6,336 bases of DNA from JBNJEM01 sp051745935 (GCA_051745935.1 JBNJEM010000472.1:1-6336), one strand, 5' to 3'. Numbered from the stretch's first letter, positions 1 to 6,302 are shown. Notes: a model not told the origin generated them from the sequence alone. Numbers and translations: made by a program.

Positions 1-322
1 CGCGAAATCTTCCACTCTTCAATCAAGCACGCGCGACAAACTCGGGACAACCCACTTGTTCTATTTTGTCCGATTTTCGGGTTTTTCATCAGCCCAGCGC
101 GTGGGCGTCGCCACCGGTGTCATGGCACGGTTCTAGCCGCTTCACCCGCTGGGCGCCCCGCGCGGCCTCCTCCACGGCTCGGTGGTCATTACCTGCCACC
201 GACCTCCCGCTTGAACCCGCCACACGGGAATCAGCGGCTCGATTACTTCATCCTTTTAAGTAGAGAGTCGTCCCGCTCCGGACGTTCTCCCCGACTCCCT
301 GACGGTGCTTCCCCGTGCGTCG
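1..322. other. Intergenic region downstream of the membrane-protein gene, no gene recognised
   Basis: I find no coding frame here with a ribosome binding site or a recognisable product; the short open frames have low-complexity Arg/Ser/Pro translations typical of GC-rich noncoding DNA. It does hold several inverted repeats: an 8-bp stem interrupted by a small internal loop at 265-289 (core CGTCC/GGACG), and a 5-bp stem at 244-262 (TACTT/AAGTA). Both lie just 3' of the minus-strand membrane-protein gene and could end or stabilise its transcript, but neither is followed by a T-run on that strand, so they are not classical intrinsic terminators. A very short CCGA/TCGG hairpin followed by a T-run on the plus strand lies near 69-86; it is too weak to call. 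Confidence 0.5.
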
Positions 323-330
323 TCACCGTC
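301..330 (-). other. Inverted repeat overlapping the stop codon of the membrane-protein gene
   Basis: GACGGTG (301-307) and CACCGTC (324-330) are perfect 7-bp complements around a 16-nt loop, and the TGA stop codon (325-323 on the minus strand) falls within the stem. It could form an mRNA 3'-end hairpin. There is no following T-tract on the minus strand, so an intrinsic terminator is unlikely. A 7-bp stem with a long loop can arise by chance in GC-rich DNA. Confidence 0.3.
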
Positions 331-1234
331 TTGCGGGGCCATTCGGTCCTGAAGCCAGCCGGCGCGTAATCCAGAACAGGCAGCCAATCAGGATACCGCA
401 AAACAAGCCGGAGCCGCCGAACATGATCACCCACAAGGCCATCCATCCGTCTTTGGGGCCAACGATCAAGGCCCACATAAGTAGCGTAAGAAATCCGGTG
501 ACAGCGCCAACTAACAGTGGCAGGCGTTGCATCGTCCCGACGACAAATCCCGTGAACGTGAAGCTCGTTGTATACACGAGAAAAGATAGGCACATGGATG
601 GCGGCCCAGCTGTCAACGGTCCGAATACCATGGTCCACAGAATACCAACGCAGAGACCAACGCCCGAACCCAGGCTGGCGCAGAAACCGCATGATGATTC
701 ATCTCGGTCGTTCGGCGTTGATGGCCGAGCGAACCGCGCTTGCCGCCAAGAGCAAGTGATGACGATCAACCCACCGATAATGACACCCAGGATGGCTCCC
801 TGCGAAGCGCCCAGGCCGATTCCCACGTCAGCCGGGTTAGAGTCTGCCTGCTCTCCGCCGCTGACCACGGCCTGGTAATAACCCGGTATGAGAAGCCCGA
901 GGCCAAGGCCGACCAATCCACCGCCGATGGCGAATAGCGCCGTGCACGCGGCGACCATGGCAAGGCCCCGCGCACACGCCGCCCACTGCAACTGACCGAA
1001 CCACGCGAGTCCGCCGGCCAACGCTGCGCCGACGAACAGGCCGAGCCACGCCCCCTGAATGATTCCAGCGCCAACGCCGACCTCTGCCGCAGAGTTGACT
1101 TCGCCGGCGTGTGGGAACACGCCCGGGTAGTAACTGGGCGCCAGCCAGTTGAGCGCCGATGCAATGACGCCACCCCCGATAGCTGAGAGCACCCCGCATG
1201 CGATCACTACTACAATGCCACGAACAACCGCCAT
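323..1234 (-). CDS. Polytopic membrane protein with two tandem Gly-rich P-x-Y-Y repeats, function unknown
   Basis: This encodes a 303-residue, very hydrophobic protein. I chose the ATG at 1234 because an excellent Shine-Dalgarno (AAGGAGGAT, 1241-1249 on the complement) ends about 7 nt upstream; a start 24 codons earlier is possible but lacks such a site. Residues about 5-80 and 89-165 are tandem copies of one unit at an offset of 84-85 residues. Each has a hydrophobic helix ending in (S/F)AIGGG, then P-(S/G)-Y-Y (33-36 and 117-120), a short polar loop, then VG(V/I)G-x-G-x-x-QG and a second hydrophobic helix. A charged linker at about 163-182 (ARFARPSTPNDRDES) leads to a C-terminal part with about four more membrane segments (roughly 185-207, 214-234, 238-258 and 263-288) and a basic tail. 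That suggests about eight membrane segments in all. I recognise no enzyme or transporter motif; the glycine-rich helices could pack tightly. I have an impression of similar Gly-rich PxYY proteins in planctomycetes, which is memory and not a search result. It is transcribed away from the insertion sequence, which lies only 145 bp upstream. Confidence 0.8.
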   Translation of the reverse strand: MAVVRGIVVVIACGVLSAIGGGVIASALNWLAPSYYPGVFPHAGEVNSAAEVGVGAGIIQGAWLGLFVGAALAGGLAWFGQLQWAACARGLAMVAACTALFAIGGGLVGLGLGLLIPGYYQAVVSGGEQADSNPADVGIGLGASQGAILGVIIGGLIVITCSWRQARFARPSTPNDRDESSCGFCASLGSGVGLCVGILWTMVFGPLTAGPPSMCLSFLVYTTSFTFTGFVVGTMQRLPLLVGAVTGFLTLLMWALIVGPKDGWMALWVIMFGGSGLFCGILIGCLFWITRRLASGPNGPARR

Positions 1235-1240
1235 TGGTGT

Positions 1241-1249
1241 ATCCTCCTT
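1241..1249 (-). promoter_or_regulatory. Ribosome binding site of the membrane-protein gene
   Basis: On the minus strand AAGGAGGAT lies 7-8 nt before the ATG at 1234. It is a near-perfect match to the anti-Shine-Dalgarno sequence, and it decides the start in favour of the 303-residue product. Confidence 0.75.
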
Positions 1250-1375
1250 CGCGCAGCGATGATCAATAAGACGATATACCTTGCGCGGCGCGTGATGAAG
1301 GCCCACTAACCGGTGGTTTCTCTCGCAATGTCCTTAACCCAGTATATCGGCGCAGTAGAGCGAGTTGGGTTCAGG

Positions 1376-1380
1376 CTAGC
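1376..1380. repeat. Target-site duplication, left copy (CTAGC)
   Basis: CTAGC immediately precedes the left inverted repeat and is matched by CTAGC at 3437-3441 just beyond the right one. Five base pairs fits what I recall for IS1634-type elements (5-6 bp). Because CTAG is itself a palindrome, a 4-bp duplication with the last C belonging to the element cannot be excluded. Confidence 0.6.
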
Positions 1381-1416
1381 CCGAGTTTACTAGTTATTTG
1401 AGAAAGTGTTTGTAAC
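1380..1416 (+). repeat. Left terminal inverted repeat of the insertion sequence
   Basis: It pairs with the complement of 3399-3436. The outer block CGAGTTT-A-CTAGTTA has one mismatch against the right end; after a divergent centre, AAG and GTAAC blocks match again, with a one-base length difference. Such two-block ends usually combine the cleavage site with the transposase-binding site. Confidence 0.75.
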
Positions 1417-1451
1417 GTCAATCGTGCAAAGGGGTTATTTAGATGCTCGTG

Positions 1452-3176
1452 TTACCCTAACGGCGCGGTTTGGCTCTCGATACGAAGGGCGGAAAGCAAT
1501 TCTCGCTGCAAATCGGAGGTCTTGGTGAGCACGGTTCGCGTTGATTCACGCTTGCGGCGGCCCTTGCTTGGATATATGGTCAGGACTTCACGGATGCCGT
1601 CCAGTTCTCTCAAGAGCCGAGCCATGGAGATCCCGAGGTCGGCAGCCTGTACGCGGCGAAGCATCAACGCACGTAATAATAGAGCAATGGTACAGTAAAA
1701 CGCATGCACCCTGATCTTCGAATCCGTCCAATGATGCAACGGCCACCAAGTTCCCACACTGCGATCTTTCGTTTCCTTGAACACACTTTCGATTATGAAT
1801 TGGCTGCGGTATGCGGAGATGACGCGTTCATTCTCCCATTCGGATCGATTGGTGATTACAAGGTTCTTTCCCAGGTAGGTCTTGGAAAGCGTGTCCAGCG
1901 CCAGTGCGTCAACCGAGTATTCGAGACGAGGAAGTTTATCATTTCCATCACGCACGTGGGTTCGGATCACCCGTTTCATGTACTGCCGACCGAGGATGGC
2001 CTGGCACTGTTTCTCGACCGAGGCGATCGACGGCGCACGGCCGCCCTTGATCAGGCCGGTGGCTCGATCTTCCAGTCGTGCCCGCAACGCGGCAAGTTTT
2101 TCCAAGGCCCGCGCGATATCCTGCTGCAAAGTCTGCCACTGAGAATCAAACAAGCTTTGGTTGTAGGTGACTACCAACACCCGGTCACGACCAGCGACCT
2201 TTCGGGTCACACGAAAGGCTTTGGTCCCTTCCAGGTCGGCCGAGGTGCAATGGATAAACCGTGGGTCGTTGTTCGGAATCTCGGCCAAGTCGCGGTGCTG
2301 ATCCAATTTCACCGAACCGACAAACTTCAACTCCAGTTCGTCCAGCAAGCGAAAGTTATCCTCGGAATTGTTCCCCTTGTCGAAAACCACTGTCGTCTCT
2401 GGCATGGGGAACTGTTCCCCCGCGATTTCACGGAAAAACGCGTGGAAGCGACGCAACATCTGCGGGAATTGCTTGGCATCGTTGCGATTTCCATCGTACA
2501 CGTCATAAAACAATGGCAGGTGTCCGTCGGCGCAACAGAACAGGCCGTAGCTGACTTGGCGGAGATTGTTGCGTCCTTGTTTGTTTTTGCCCCGTTTGGC
2601 GATTTCGCAATGAACGTTAAACGTGTCGATGAACGTATAAAAGTTCGCCCCATCATAGCTCACCGACGAAAGATCAATCGTTTCGCGGTGGATTACGCTT
2701 TGCAACAACTCCTTCCAGACGGCTGCAAGGGCGTCACTATCAATACGATCCATGTGATCCCAAAACCGTTGGGAGCTGAGCGCGTCCGCCGAGGCCGCGG
2801 AGACATGCCGCGGCAGAACGGTTTGGGAAAACCATTCCCACATGGAGCGTTTGCTTTGGGGACGGATGGCTCGGTTGACCGCCGCGATGGCAAGGTACTC
2901 TCCCGTCGTCAATCCTTGCTTTCTCTTGCGGCAATGTCGGTCCACAATGCTGACAAGTTGAGTGCCACGACACTCTTTCCAAAGCGCTTCAGGCAAGCCC
3001 CATTGAAAGACTTCCGCCGAGATAGGCTGCGGCCCGCCCTCAACGGCTTCGACGATGTCCGTCAACTTGCCCAAGTACCGTTGCCAGACACGGCGACACC
3101 TGCCGTCCACGCGCGCCCACTTGGAATAATAATAGTAGGTGTGCCCTTTCACCTGCTTGGCTTCCAGACGTTCCAT
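1452..3176 (-). CDS. Transposase, IS1634-type DDE (IS4 superfamily)
   Basis: This encodes a 574-residue transposase that would cut and rejoin the ends of the surrounding element. I place the start at 3176 because GGAGGAGG (3184-3191, complement) lies 7 nt upstream; an ATG 13 codons earlier lacks such a site. The N-terminus has the TYYYYSKW...WQRYLGKL pattern (about 13-38) common in IS1634 transposases. The catalytic triad is readable: D175 in SYDGANFYTF, D266 in VVFDKGNN, and E463 in YRSQFIIESVFKETK. E463 is followed six residues later by K470, the E-(6)-K signature of the IS4 superfamily. The roughly 195 residues between the second D and the E form the large insertion domain of this superfamily. 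A C-terminal HHWTDSKIRVHAFYC stretch (481-495) is also typical. The frame is intact, without frameshift or internal stop. A specific IS name would need a database comparison; family membership is likely but inferred from motifs. Confidence 0.93.
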   Translation of the reverse strand: MERLEAKQVKGHTYYYYSKWARVDGRCRRVWQRYLGKLTDIVEAVEGGPQPISAEVFQWGLPEALWKECRGTQLVSIVDRHCRKRKQGLTTGEYLAIAAVNRAIRPQSKRSMWEWFSQTVLPRHVSAASADALSSQRFWDHMDRIDSDALAAVWKELLQSVIHRETIDLSSVSYDGANFYTFIDTFNVHCEIAKRGKNKQGRNNLRQVSYGLFCCADGHLPLFYDVYDGNRNDAKQFPQMLRRFHAFFREIAGEQFPMPETTVVFDKGNNSEDNFRLLDELELKFVGSVKLDQHRDLAEIPNNDPRFIHCTSADLEGTKAFRVTRKVAGRDRVLVVTYNQSLFDSQWQTLQQDIARALEKLAALRARLEDRATGLIKGGRAPSIASVEKQCQAILGRQYMKRVIRTHVRDGNDKLPRLEYSVDALALDTLSKTYLGKNLVITNRSEWENERVISAYRSQFIIESVFKETKDRSVGTWWPLHHWTDSKIRVHAFYCTIALLLRALMLRRVQAADLGISMARLLRELDGIREVLTIYPSKGRRKRESTRTVLTKTSDLQRELLSALRIESQTAPLG

Positions 3177-3183
3177 GCGGCAA

Positions 3184-3191
3184 CCTCCTCC
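3184..3191 (-). promoter_or_regulatory. Ribosome binding site of the transposase gene
   Basis: GGAGGAGG on the minus strand sits 7 nt before the ATG at 3176. It makes the 574-residue start more likely than the upstream ATG at 3215, which would overlap this site and has no comparable one of its own. Confidence 0.7.
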
Positions 3192-3278
3192 ATGCAACCA
3201 GCAGCCAATCACCACGATCCGGTTACCCCATACCGCGATCGCGAACGCTTCTTCCGGAGCGTCCTTTTAATGAATACG

Positions 3279-3365
3279 CCAAAGGTTAGGGCATATGTTC
3301 CGTCGATTCAATATCAAAATGCCGAGAAAAACTCCATAAAACGATCCAAACAGTTAGGGCATACG
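3279..3365. repeat. Pair of direct repeats (CCAAA..GTTAGGGCATA) upstream of the transposase gene
   Basis: CCAAAGGTTAGGGCATATG (3279-3297) recurs as CCAAACAGTTAGGGCATACG (3346-3365). The 11-base core GTTAGGGCATA is identical and the copies are 68 bp apart. They lie within the right end of the element, about 105-190 bp upstream of the transposase start, and flank an AT-rich stretch. The GTTAGGG heptamer also occurs once on the opposite strand at the left end (1455-1461), across the transposase stop codon. They could be operator or transposase-binding sites; this is inference. Confidence 0.55.
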
Positions 3366-3398
3366 CGAAAAACACTGCAACTTGTTTCGGACAAACAG

Positions 3399-3436
3399 GT
3401 TACGACATCCTTGGCTTCGTAACTAGGAAACTCGAC
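3399..3436 (-). repeat. Right terminal inverted repeat of the insertion sequence
   Basis: Read on the minus strand it begins GTCGAGTTTCCTAGTTA and carries a GTAAC block further in, matching the left end with a few mismatches and one extra base. A small hairpin (TGTTT/AAACA, 5-nt loop, near 3384-3398) lies just inside it. Confidence 0.75.
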
Positions 3437-3441
3437 CTAGC
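3437..3441. repeat. Target-site duplication, right copy (CTAGC)
   Basis: This is the second copy of CTAGC, directly abutting the right end of the element and in the same orientation as 1376-1380. Removing the element and one copy would restore a divergent intergenic region of about 220 bp. Confidence 0.6.
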
Positions 3442-3516
3442 GACGGGTTGTCTTGCGAAGCCCGGGAGCCGAGAAGCGCTTCGGCAATCCAACATCCATC
3501 AGCCAGGAGAATCCCC

Positions 3517-4455
3517 ATGGCATCCATCATGCGATCCACCGGCGCCGTTTCGCGGCGAGGTTTTGTGACCGGGGCCACCGCAGCTTGCGCGAGCGCTGCC
3601 GTATCGCCGGGCCGGCACGTGCGGGCCGCCGAGGCCCCGAGGCCGGACGGCCCGCCCGACGACTACCGCATCCAGAACGGCCGCATCCGGCAATCGGTAA
3701 TGGGCTGGTGCTACAAGCCGATGCCCATGGAAGAGCTGATCGCTGCCTGCCACCGCATGGGCATGCCGGCGATGGAGGGCATCAACAAGAAGTACTACCC
3801 CAGGCTCCGCGAGCTGGGCATGGTGCCGGCTATCGCCAGCGGCGGCCACGGCTTCAAAAAAGGCCCCTTCACACGCGAGAATCACGCCTTCTGCATCGAG
3901 AAGCTCCGCGAGGCGATCGATGTGGCCGTGGAGTTCTCCGCGCCCAACGTGATCACATTCACCGGTTACCGGGAGGAGGGCATCGCGGACGAGCAGGGCG
4001 CGCGGAATTGCGTCGATTGCTGGAAGCAGGTCATCGGCTACGCCGAGGAGAACGGGGTGAACCTGTGCCTGGAACACCTCAACACCCGCGACGATACCCA
4101 TCCCATGAAGGGCCATCCTGGCTATTTCGGCGACGACATCGACCTGTGCATCGACTTGGTGAAGCGCGTCGATTCGCCACGCATGAAGGTGCTGTTCGAC
4201 ATCTACCACGTGCAGATTATGAACGGCGACGTGATCCGCCGCATCGGTCAATACAAGGACTATATCGGCCATATGCACACCGCGGGCGTGCCTGGCCGCG
4301 GTGAGCTGGACGACACCCAAGAGCTGAACTACCCGGCGATCATGCGGGCGATCGTGGAGGTCGGCTACACGGGCTTCGTCGCCCAGGAGTTCATCCCCAC
4401 TTGGCCCGACAAGTTGGCCGCGCTGCGGCACGCGGTGCGGGTGTGCGACGTGTAA
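3517..4455 (+). CDS. Tat-exported TIM-barrel protein, hydroxypyruvate isomerase-like (xylose isomerase-like fold)
   Basis: This encodes a 312-residue protein. The ATG at 3517 is preceded by AGGAGA (3505-3510), 6 nt away. It opens with a twin-arginine leader, S12-R-R-G-F-V17, an alanine-rich hydrophobic stretch and a likely cleavage region at VRAAEA (35-40), so the mature enzyme should be exported folded. The rest is a single xylose-isomerase-like barrel (AP-endonuclease 2 superfamily). Expected metal and catalytic positions are present: E186 in LEHLN, D228-x-x-H231 in LFDIYHVQ, H252 and H254 in GHMHTAG, and E291 in AQEF. The VPGR-x-E-x-DDTQELNYP segment (258-273) closely resembles hydroxypyruvate isomerases, which interconvert hydroxypyruvate and tartronate semialdehyde using paired glutamates. 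An exported form probably acts on some other sugar or uronate derivative, so the fold and chemistry class are firm but the substrate is not. The insertion-sequence end lies 80 bp upstream, where the native promoter may have been. Strong GC bias at third codon positions marks it as a host gene. Confidence 0.92.
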   Translation: MASIMRSTGAVSRRGFVTGATAACASAAVSPGRHVRAAEAPRPDGPPDDYRIQNGRIRQSVMGWCYKPMPMEELIAACHRMGMPAMEGINKKYYPRLRELGMVPAIASGGHGFKKGPFTRENHAFCIEKLREAIDVAVEFSAPNVITFTGYREEGIADEQGARNCVDCWKQVIGYAEENGVNLCLEHLNTRDDTHPMKGHPGYFGDDIDLCIDLVKRVDSPRMKVLFDIYHVQIMNGDVIRRIGQYKDYIGHMHTAGVPGRGELDDTQELNYPAIMRAIVEVGYTGFVAQEFIPTWPDKLAALRHAVRVCDV

Positions 4456-5026
4456 AATCAAACGACGAACCCCGTCGCTCCACGAGTATGCAGCGATCTG
4501 CTTTGTTCCCTCATGTTGAACCCGAGTGTGATCGAACAACCAATCGCCGCTGACCTTTTTGAATACCAATAAACCGGTCCCTCTGCCAGCCCCAATTCCA
4601 ACGCTGGCCAGATACTCGTTCAGCTACTTCGTCGGTCCCGGTGTTTCGATCCGTTTTTGACAAGCCCACTCCGCCAGCGCGCGGCGGGCCGTTACAGTTG
4701 GCATGATGCCCTTGTATTTCAGGCCTATCACCTGCAGGCTGGAACCTGGCAGCCTAATACCCATGCGGCCAGTCGTCAAAAGTGAAGTTCTAGCTGAGAT
4801 GTGTGCGATTGTCATGCCGTATTCGGCGCGATAGGCTGTTTCGGCGTAGCGTTCATCAACCAAAATGGCCCGTTGCTCTGCTTGCCAGGTGATTCTGGCC
4901 CATGCGCAAGCTGCCCAGGTGGCGCGCCCCGGAGTAGGCAAGGGCGATCGCGTCGCTCAGAAATCCGAAGAGGGGTCGCGGCGACGTGGCAATCGTCACA
5001 CATGCTCGGATGAAAGGCACAATATC
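4456..5026. other. 571-bp intergenic region with hairpins and a doubtful minus-strand frame
   Basis: I see no convincing gene. Immediately after the isomerase-like stop is a CGACG/CGTCG hairpin (about 4464-4479) without a T-run. Two better inverted repeats follow: GCCAGC/GCTGGC at 4585-4608 (12-nt loop) and AGGCTG/CAGCCT at 4736-4755 (8-nt loop), the latter beside the palindrome CCTGCAGG. A minus-strand frame (4941 to 4624, 105 codons) has a fairly protein-like composition (residues such as DERYAETAYRAEYGM), but its only upstream start is TTG with no ribosome binding site, and a stop lies five codons further upstream. It may be a gene remnant or chance. The promoter of the downstream DapA-like gene should lie in the last part, but I cannot pick out a clear -35/-10 pair. 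Confidence 0.5.
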
Positions 5027-6142
5027 ATGTCTAAAGAACTGCAAATCACGAGGCGGCGGATGTTGAAAGTTGCGACGGTGGGCGCGATCGCCTCGACTGG
5101 GCATCGGCAACCAGCGCACGGTGCGAATTCTCTCGCCGACACAAAGGCAACAGTGGCCCCCAGGACCCAAGGCCCGTTCCTGATTCTCTCAACCCCGTTC
5201 ACCCCATCGGGCGATGTGGACTTCGAGGCGCTGTCCCGGCAAGCGTGTTACGTCGACTGGTGCGGGTGCCCGGGCATGATCTGGCCGCAGTCGGGCGACA
5301 GCGTCGATCTGCTCACGACCGACGAAAAGCTAAAGGGCATGGAGGTACTCGCCAAGACGGCTCGCAAGCTGAACGCGACGGCTCTGTGCCTTGGCGTGCA
5401 GGGGAAAGACACGGCCGAGATGCTCATGTTTGCCAAACATGTCGAGAAGCTGGCACCGCCGGCGATCATCTCGCGACCTCCGGACGTGGGCAAAACGGAG
5501 GACGATTTACGCCAGTACTGGCACGCGCTGGCTTCGGTCACCAAGCGGCCGGTGTTCATCCAAACGACGGGTGGCGTGGCCTACGAGGGGCCAACCCCTT
5601 CCGTGGACCTGCTGATTGAACTCGCAAGCGACTTCCCCAACTTCGGCTATGTTAAAGAGGAAGCGGGCAACGTCCTCGCTCGCACGCGTGCCCTTGTCGC
5701 GGCGAAACCGCCGATCCGGCGTGTATTCAGCGCTCGCGGCGGATATGGCTGGCTCTACGAATTGCGACTCGGCTCGGAGGGGCTGATTACCGAGCGTGCC
5801 ATCTACGCCGACGTCCTGACCCGCATGTGGCAACTGCACAAGAGTGGCTCGGATCCCGCTGCGGTGCGCGATGCGTACAGCAAATTCCTGCTCATGATCA
5901 ACCTCGGCAAGACCCATCCCGGCGATCTGCGCGGTTACCACTTGTATCTCTGGAAGAAACGCGGCGTGTTCCAGACGATGGTCTCGCGTCACTATGGACC
6001 TGGTAGAAGCATTCCCGCATCGCCCATCTACTCGGCACTAAAACTGACGAAAGAGGAGATCGCGGAGATCGAATATCGATTCGCGGCGTTGAAGCCGTAC
6101 CAGCGACCGGGTTCGCCCAGTTTCGCCGCGGCCGTCGAGTAG
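5027..6142 (+). CDS. Tat-exported dihydrodipicolinate synthase/N-acetylneuraminate lyase family protein
   Basis: This encodes a 371-residue protein. I start it at ATG 5027, with a weak AAAGG upstream, because the Tat motif then sits near the N-terminus; the frame is open for 54 codons further back, but that part is Arg-rich and unlike protein. The leader reads T8-R-R-R-M-L-K14, fitting (S/T)-R-R-x-F/M-L-K, followed by a short hydrophobic stretch and a possible cleavage after HGA (31-33). The barrel begins near GPFLILSTPFTPSGDVDFEAL (49-69), the classic N-terminus of the family. The Schiff-base lysine is present as K210 in GYVKEEAGN. The usual G-T-T-G-E pyruvate-binding motif is P87-Q-S-G-D-S92, and the catalytic tyrosine of the Y-N-x-P motif is Q179 in VFIQTTGG. 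The two preceding motifs suggest it is not a true DHDP synthase; aldolase or dehydratase activity on another keto acid is plausible, as is loss of activity. At 371 residues it exceeds the usual 290-310 because of the leader and a C-terminal extension. It follows the isomerase-like gene on the same strand after a large gap. Confidence 0.92.
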   Translation: MSKELQITRRRMLKVATVGAIASTGHRQPAHGANSLADTKATVAPRTQGPFLILSTPFTPSGDVDFEALSRQACYVDWCGCPGMIWPQSGDSVDLLTTDEKLKGMEVLAKTARKLNATALCLGVQGKDTAEMLMFAKHVEKLAPPAIISRPPDVGKTEDDLRQYWHALASVTKRPVFIQTTGGVAYEGPTPSVDLLIELASDFPNFGYVKEEAGNVLARTRALVAAKPPIRRVFSARGGYGWLYELRLGSEGLITERAIYADVLTRMWQLHKSGSDPAAVRDAYSKFLLMINLGKTHPGDLRGYHLYLWKKRGVFQTMVSRHYGPGRSIPASPIYSALKLTKEEIAEIEYRFAALKPYQRPGSPSFAAAVE

Positions 6143-6302
6143 CTTCGTTGCGCGGATTCGCGAGCAAAAGCAGACCCTGATTTATAGCTTGATTGTAGCG
6201 GGTTCGTCACGCATTGTGAGCAACTGATAGTCGCCGAAAAGGGGAACGTGGAGGACGCGGGGTGAAAGTGGGCGAGAAAACCGTCCAAACCGGGAGGAAG
6301 CA
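6143..6302. other. Short intergenic region before the truncated gene start
   Basis: These 160 bases contain no gene I can support. An AT-richer stretch near 6178-6200 (TGATTTATAGCTTGATTGTAG) could hold a promoter for the gene starting at 6303: TTGATT and TATAGC-like hexamers are present, but not in a convincing order or spacing. No terminator hairpin with a T-run is visible after the DapA-like stop codon. Confidence 0.35.

Larger units (their letters stand above)
1381..3436 (-). mobile_element. Complete insertion sequence, IS1634-type (IS4 superfamily), about 2.06 kb
   Basis: One long transposase gene fills the element and is flanked by imperfect inverted repeats. The outer 15 bp (CGAGTTT-n-CTAGTTA) match at 14 of 15 positions between 1382-1396 and the complement of 3420-3434, and a GTAAC block recurs about 35 bp in. 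A CTAGC duplication brackets the ends. Total size, single gene and DDE signature agree with the IS1634 group as I know it. The element sits between two divergent host genes, 145 bp upstream of one start codon and about 80 bp upstream of the other. The transposase is intact, which implies a functional or recently active copy. It is visibly less GC-rich than the flanking genes, consistent with foreign origin. The exact outer boundary is uncertain by 1-2 bp. Confidence 0.87.

Noticed and set aside
69..86. Possible intrinsic terminator (CCGA/TCGG followed by T residues) on the plus strand.
   Set aside because: The stem is only four base pairs, and no plus-strand gene is visible before it in the window.
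323..1306. A longer version of the membrane protein starting 24 codons upstream at 1306.
   Set aside because: The added residues are polar and His/Arg-rich and would place the excellent ribosome binding site at 1241-1249 inside the gene; the ATG at 1234 is better.
3234..3243. GCGATCGC palindromes (here, near 4944-4951 and near 5084-5091), resembling the cyanobacterial HIP1 octamer.
   Set aside because: Only three copies at unrelated positions; other genes here point to a planctomycete-like host, and three copies are too few to claim a genome-wide motif.
3243..3263. ACGCT/AGCGT hairpin in the transposase leader.
   Set aside because: It is a five-base-pair stem with an 8-nt loop, without support from position or flanking signals; likely chance.
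1704..3422. A 572-codon open frame on the plus strand, antisense to most of the transposase.
   Set aside because: It is open only because of the codon pattern of the transposase opposite; its translation shows no family motif, it has no ribosome binding site at its start, and the minus-strand frame carries a full DDE signature.
3499..4569. A 356-codon minus-strand frame opposite the isomerase-like gene, rich in His, Val, Asp and Ala.
   Set aside because: Its composition is the mirror of a GC-rich coding strand, and the plus strand encodes a recognisable Tat leader and barrel with catalytic residues.
4865..5026. A 54-codon N-terminal extension of the DapA-like protein.
   Set aside because: The extension is Arg/Gln/Cys-rich low-complexity sequence and would bury the twin-arginine motif about 60 residues in, where it could not act as a leader.
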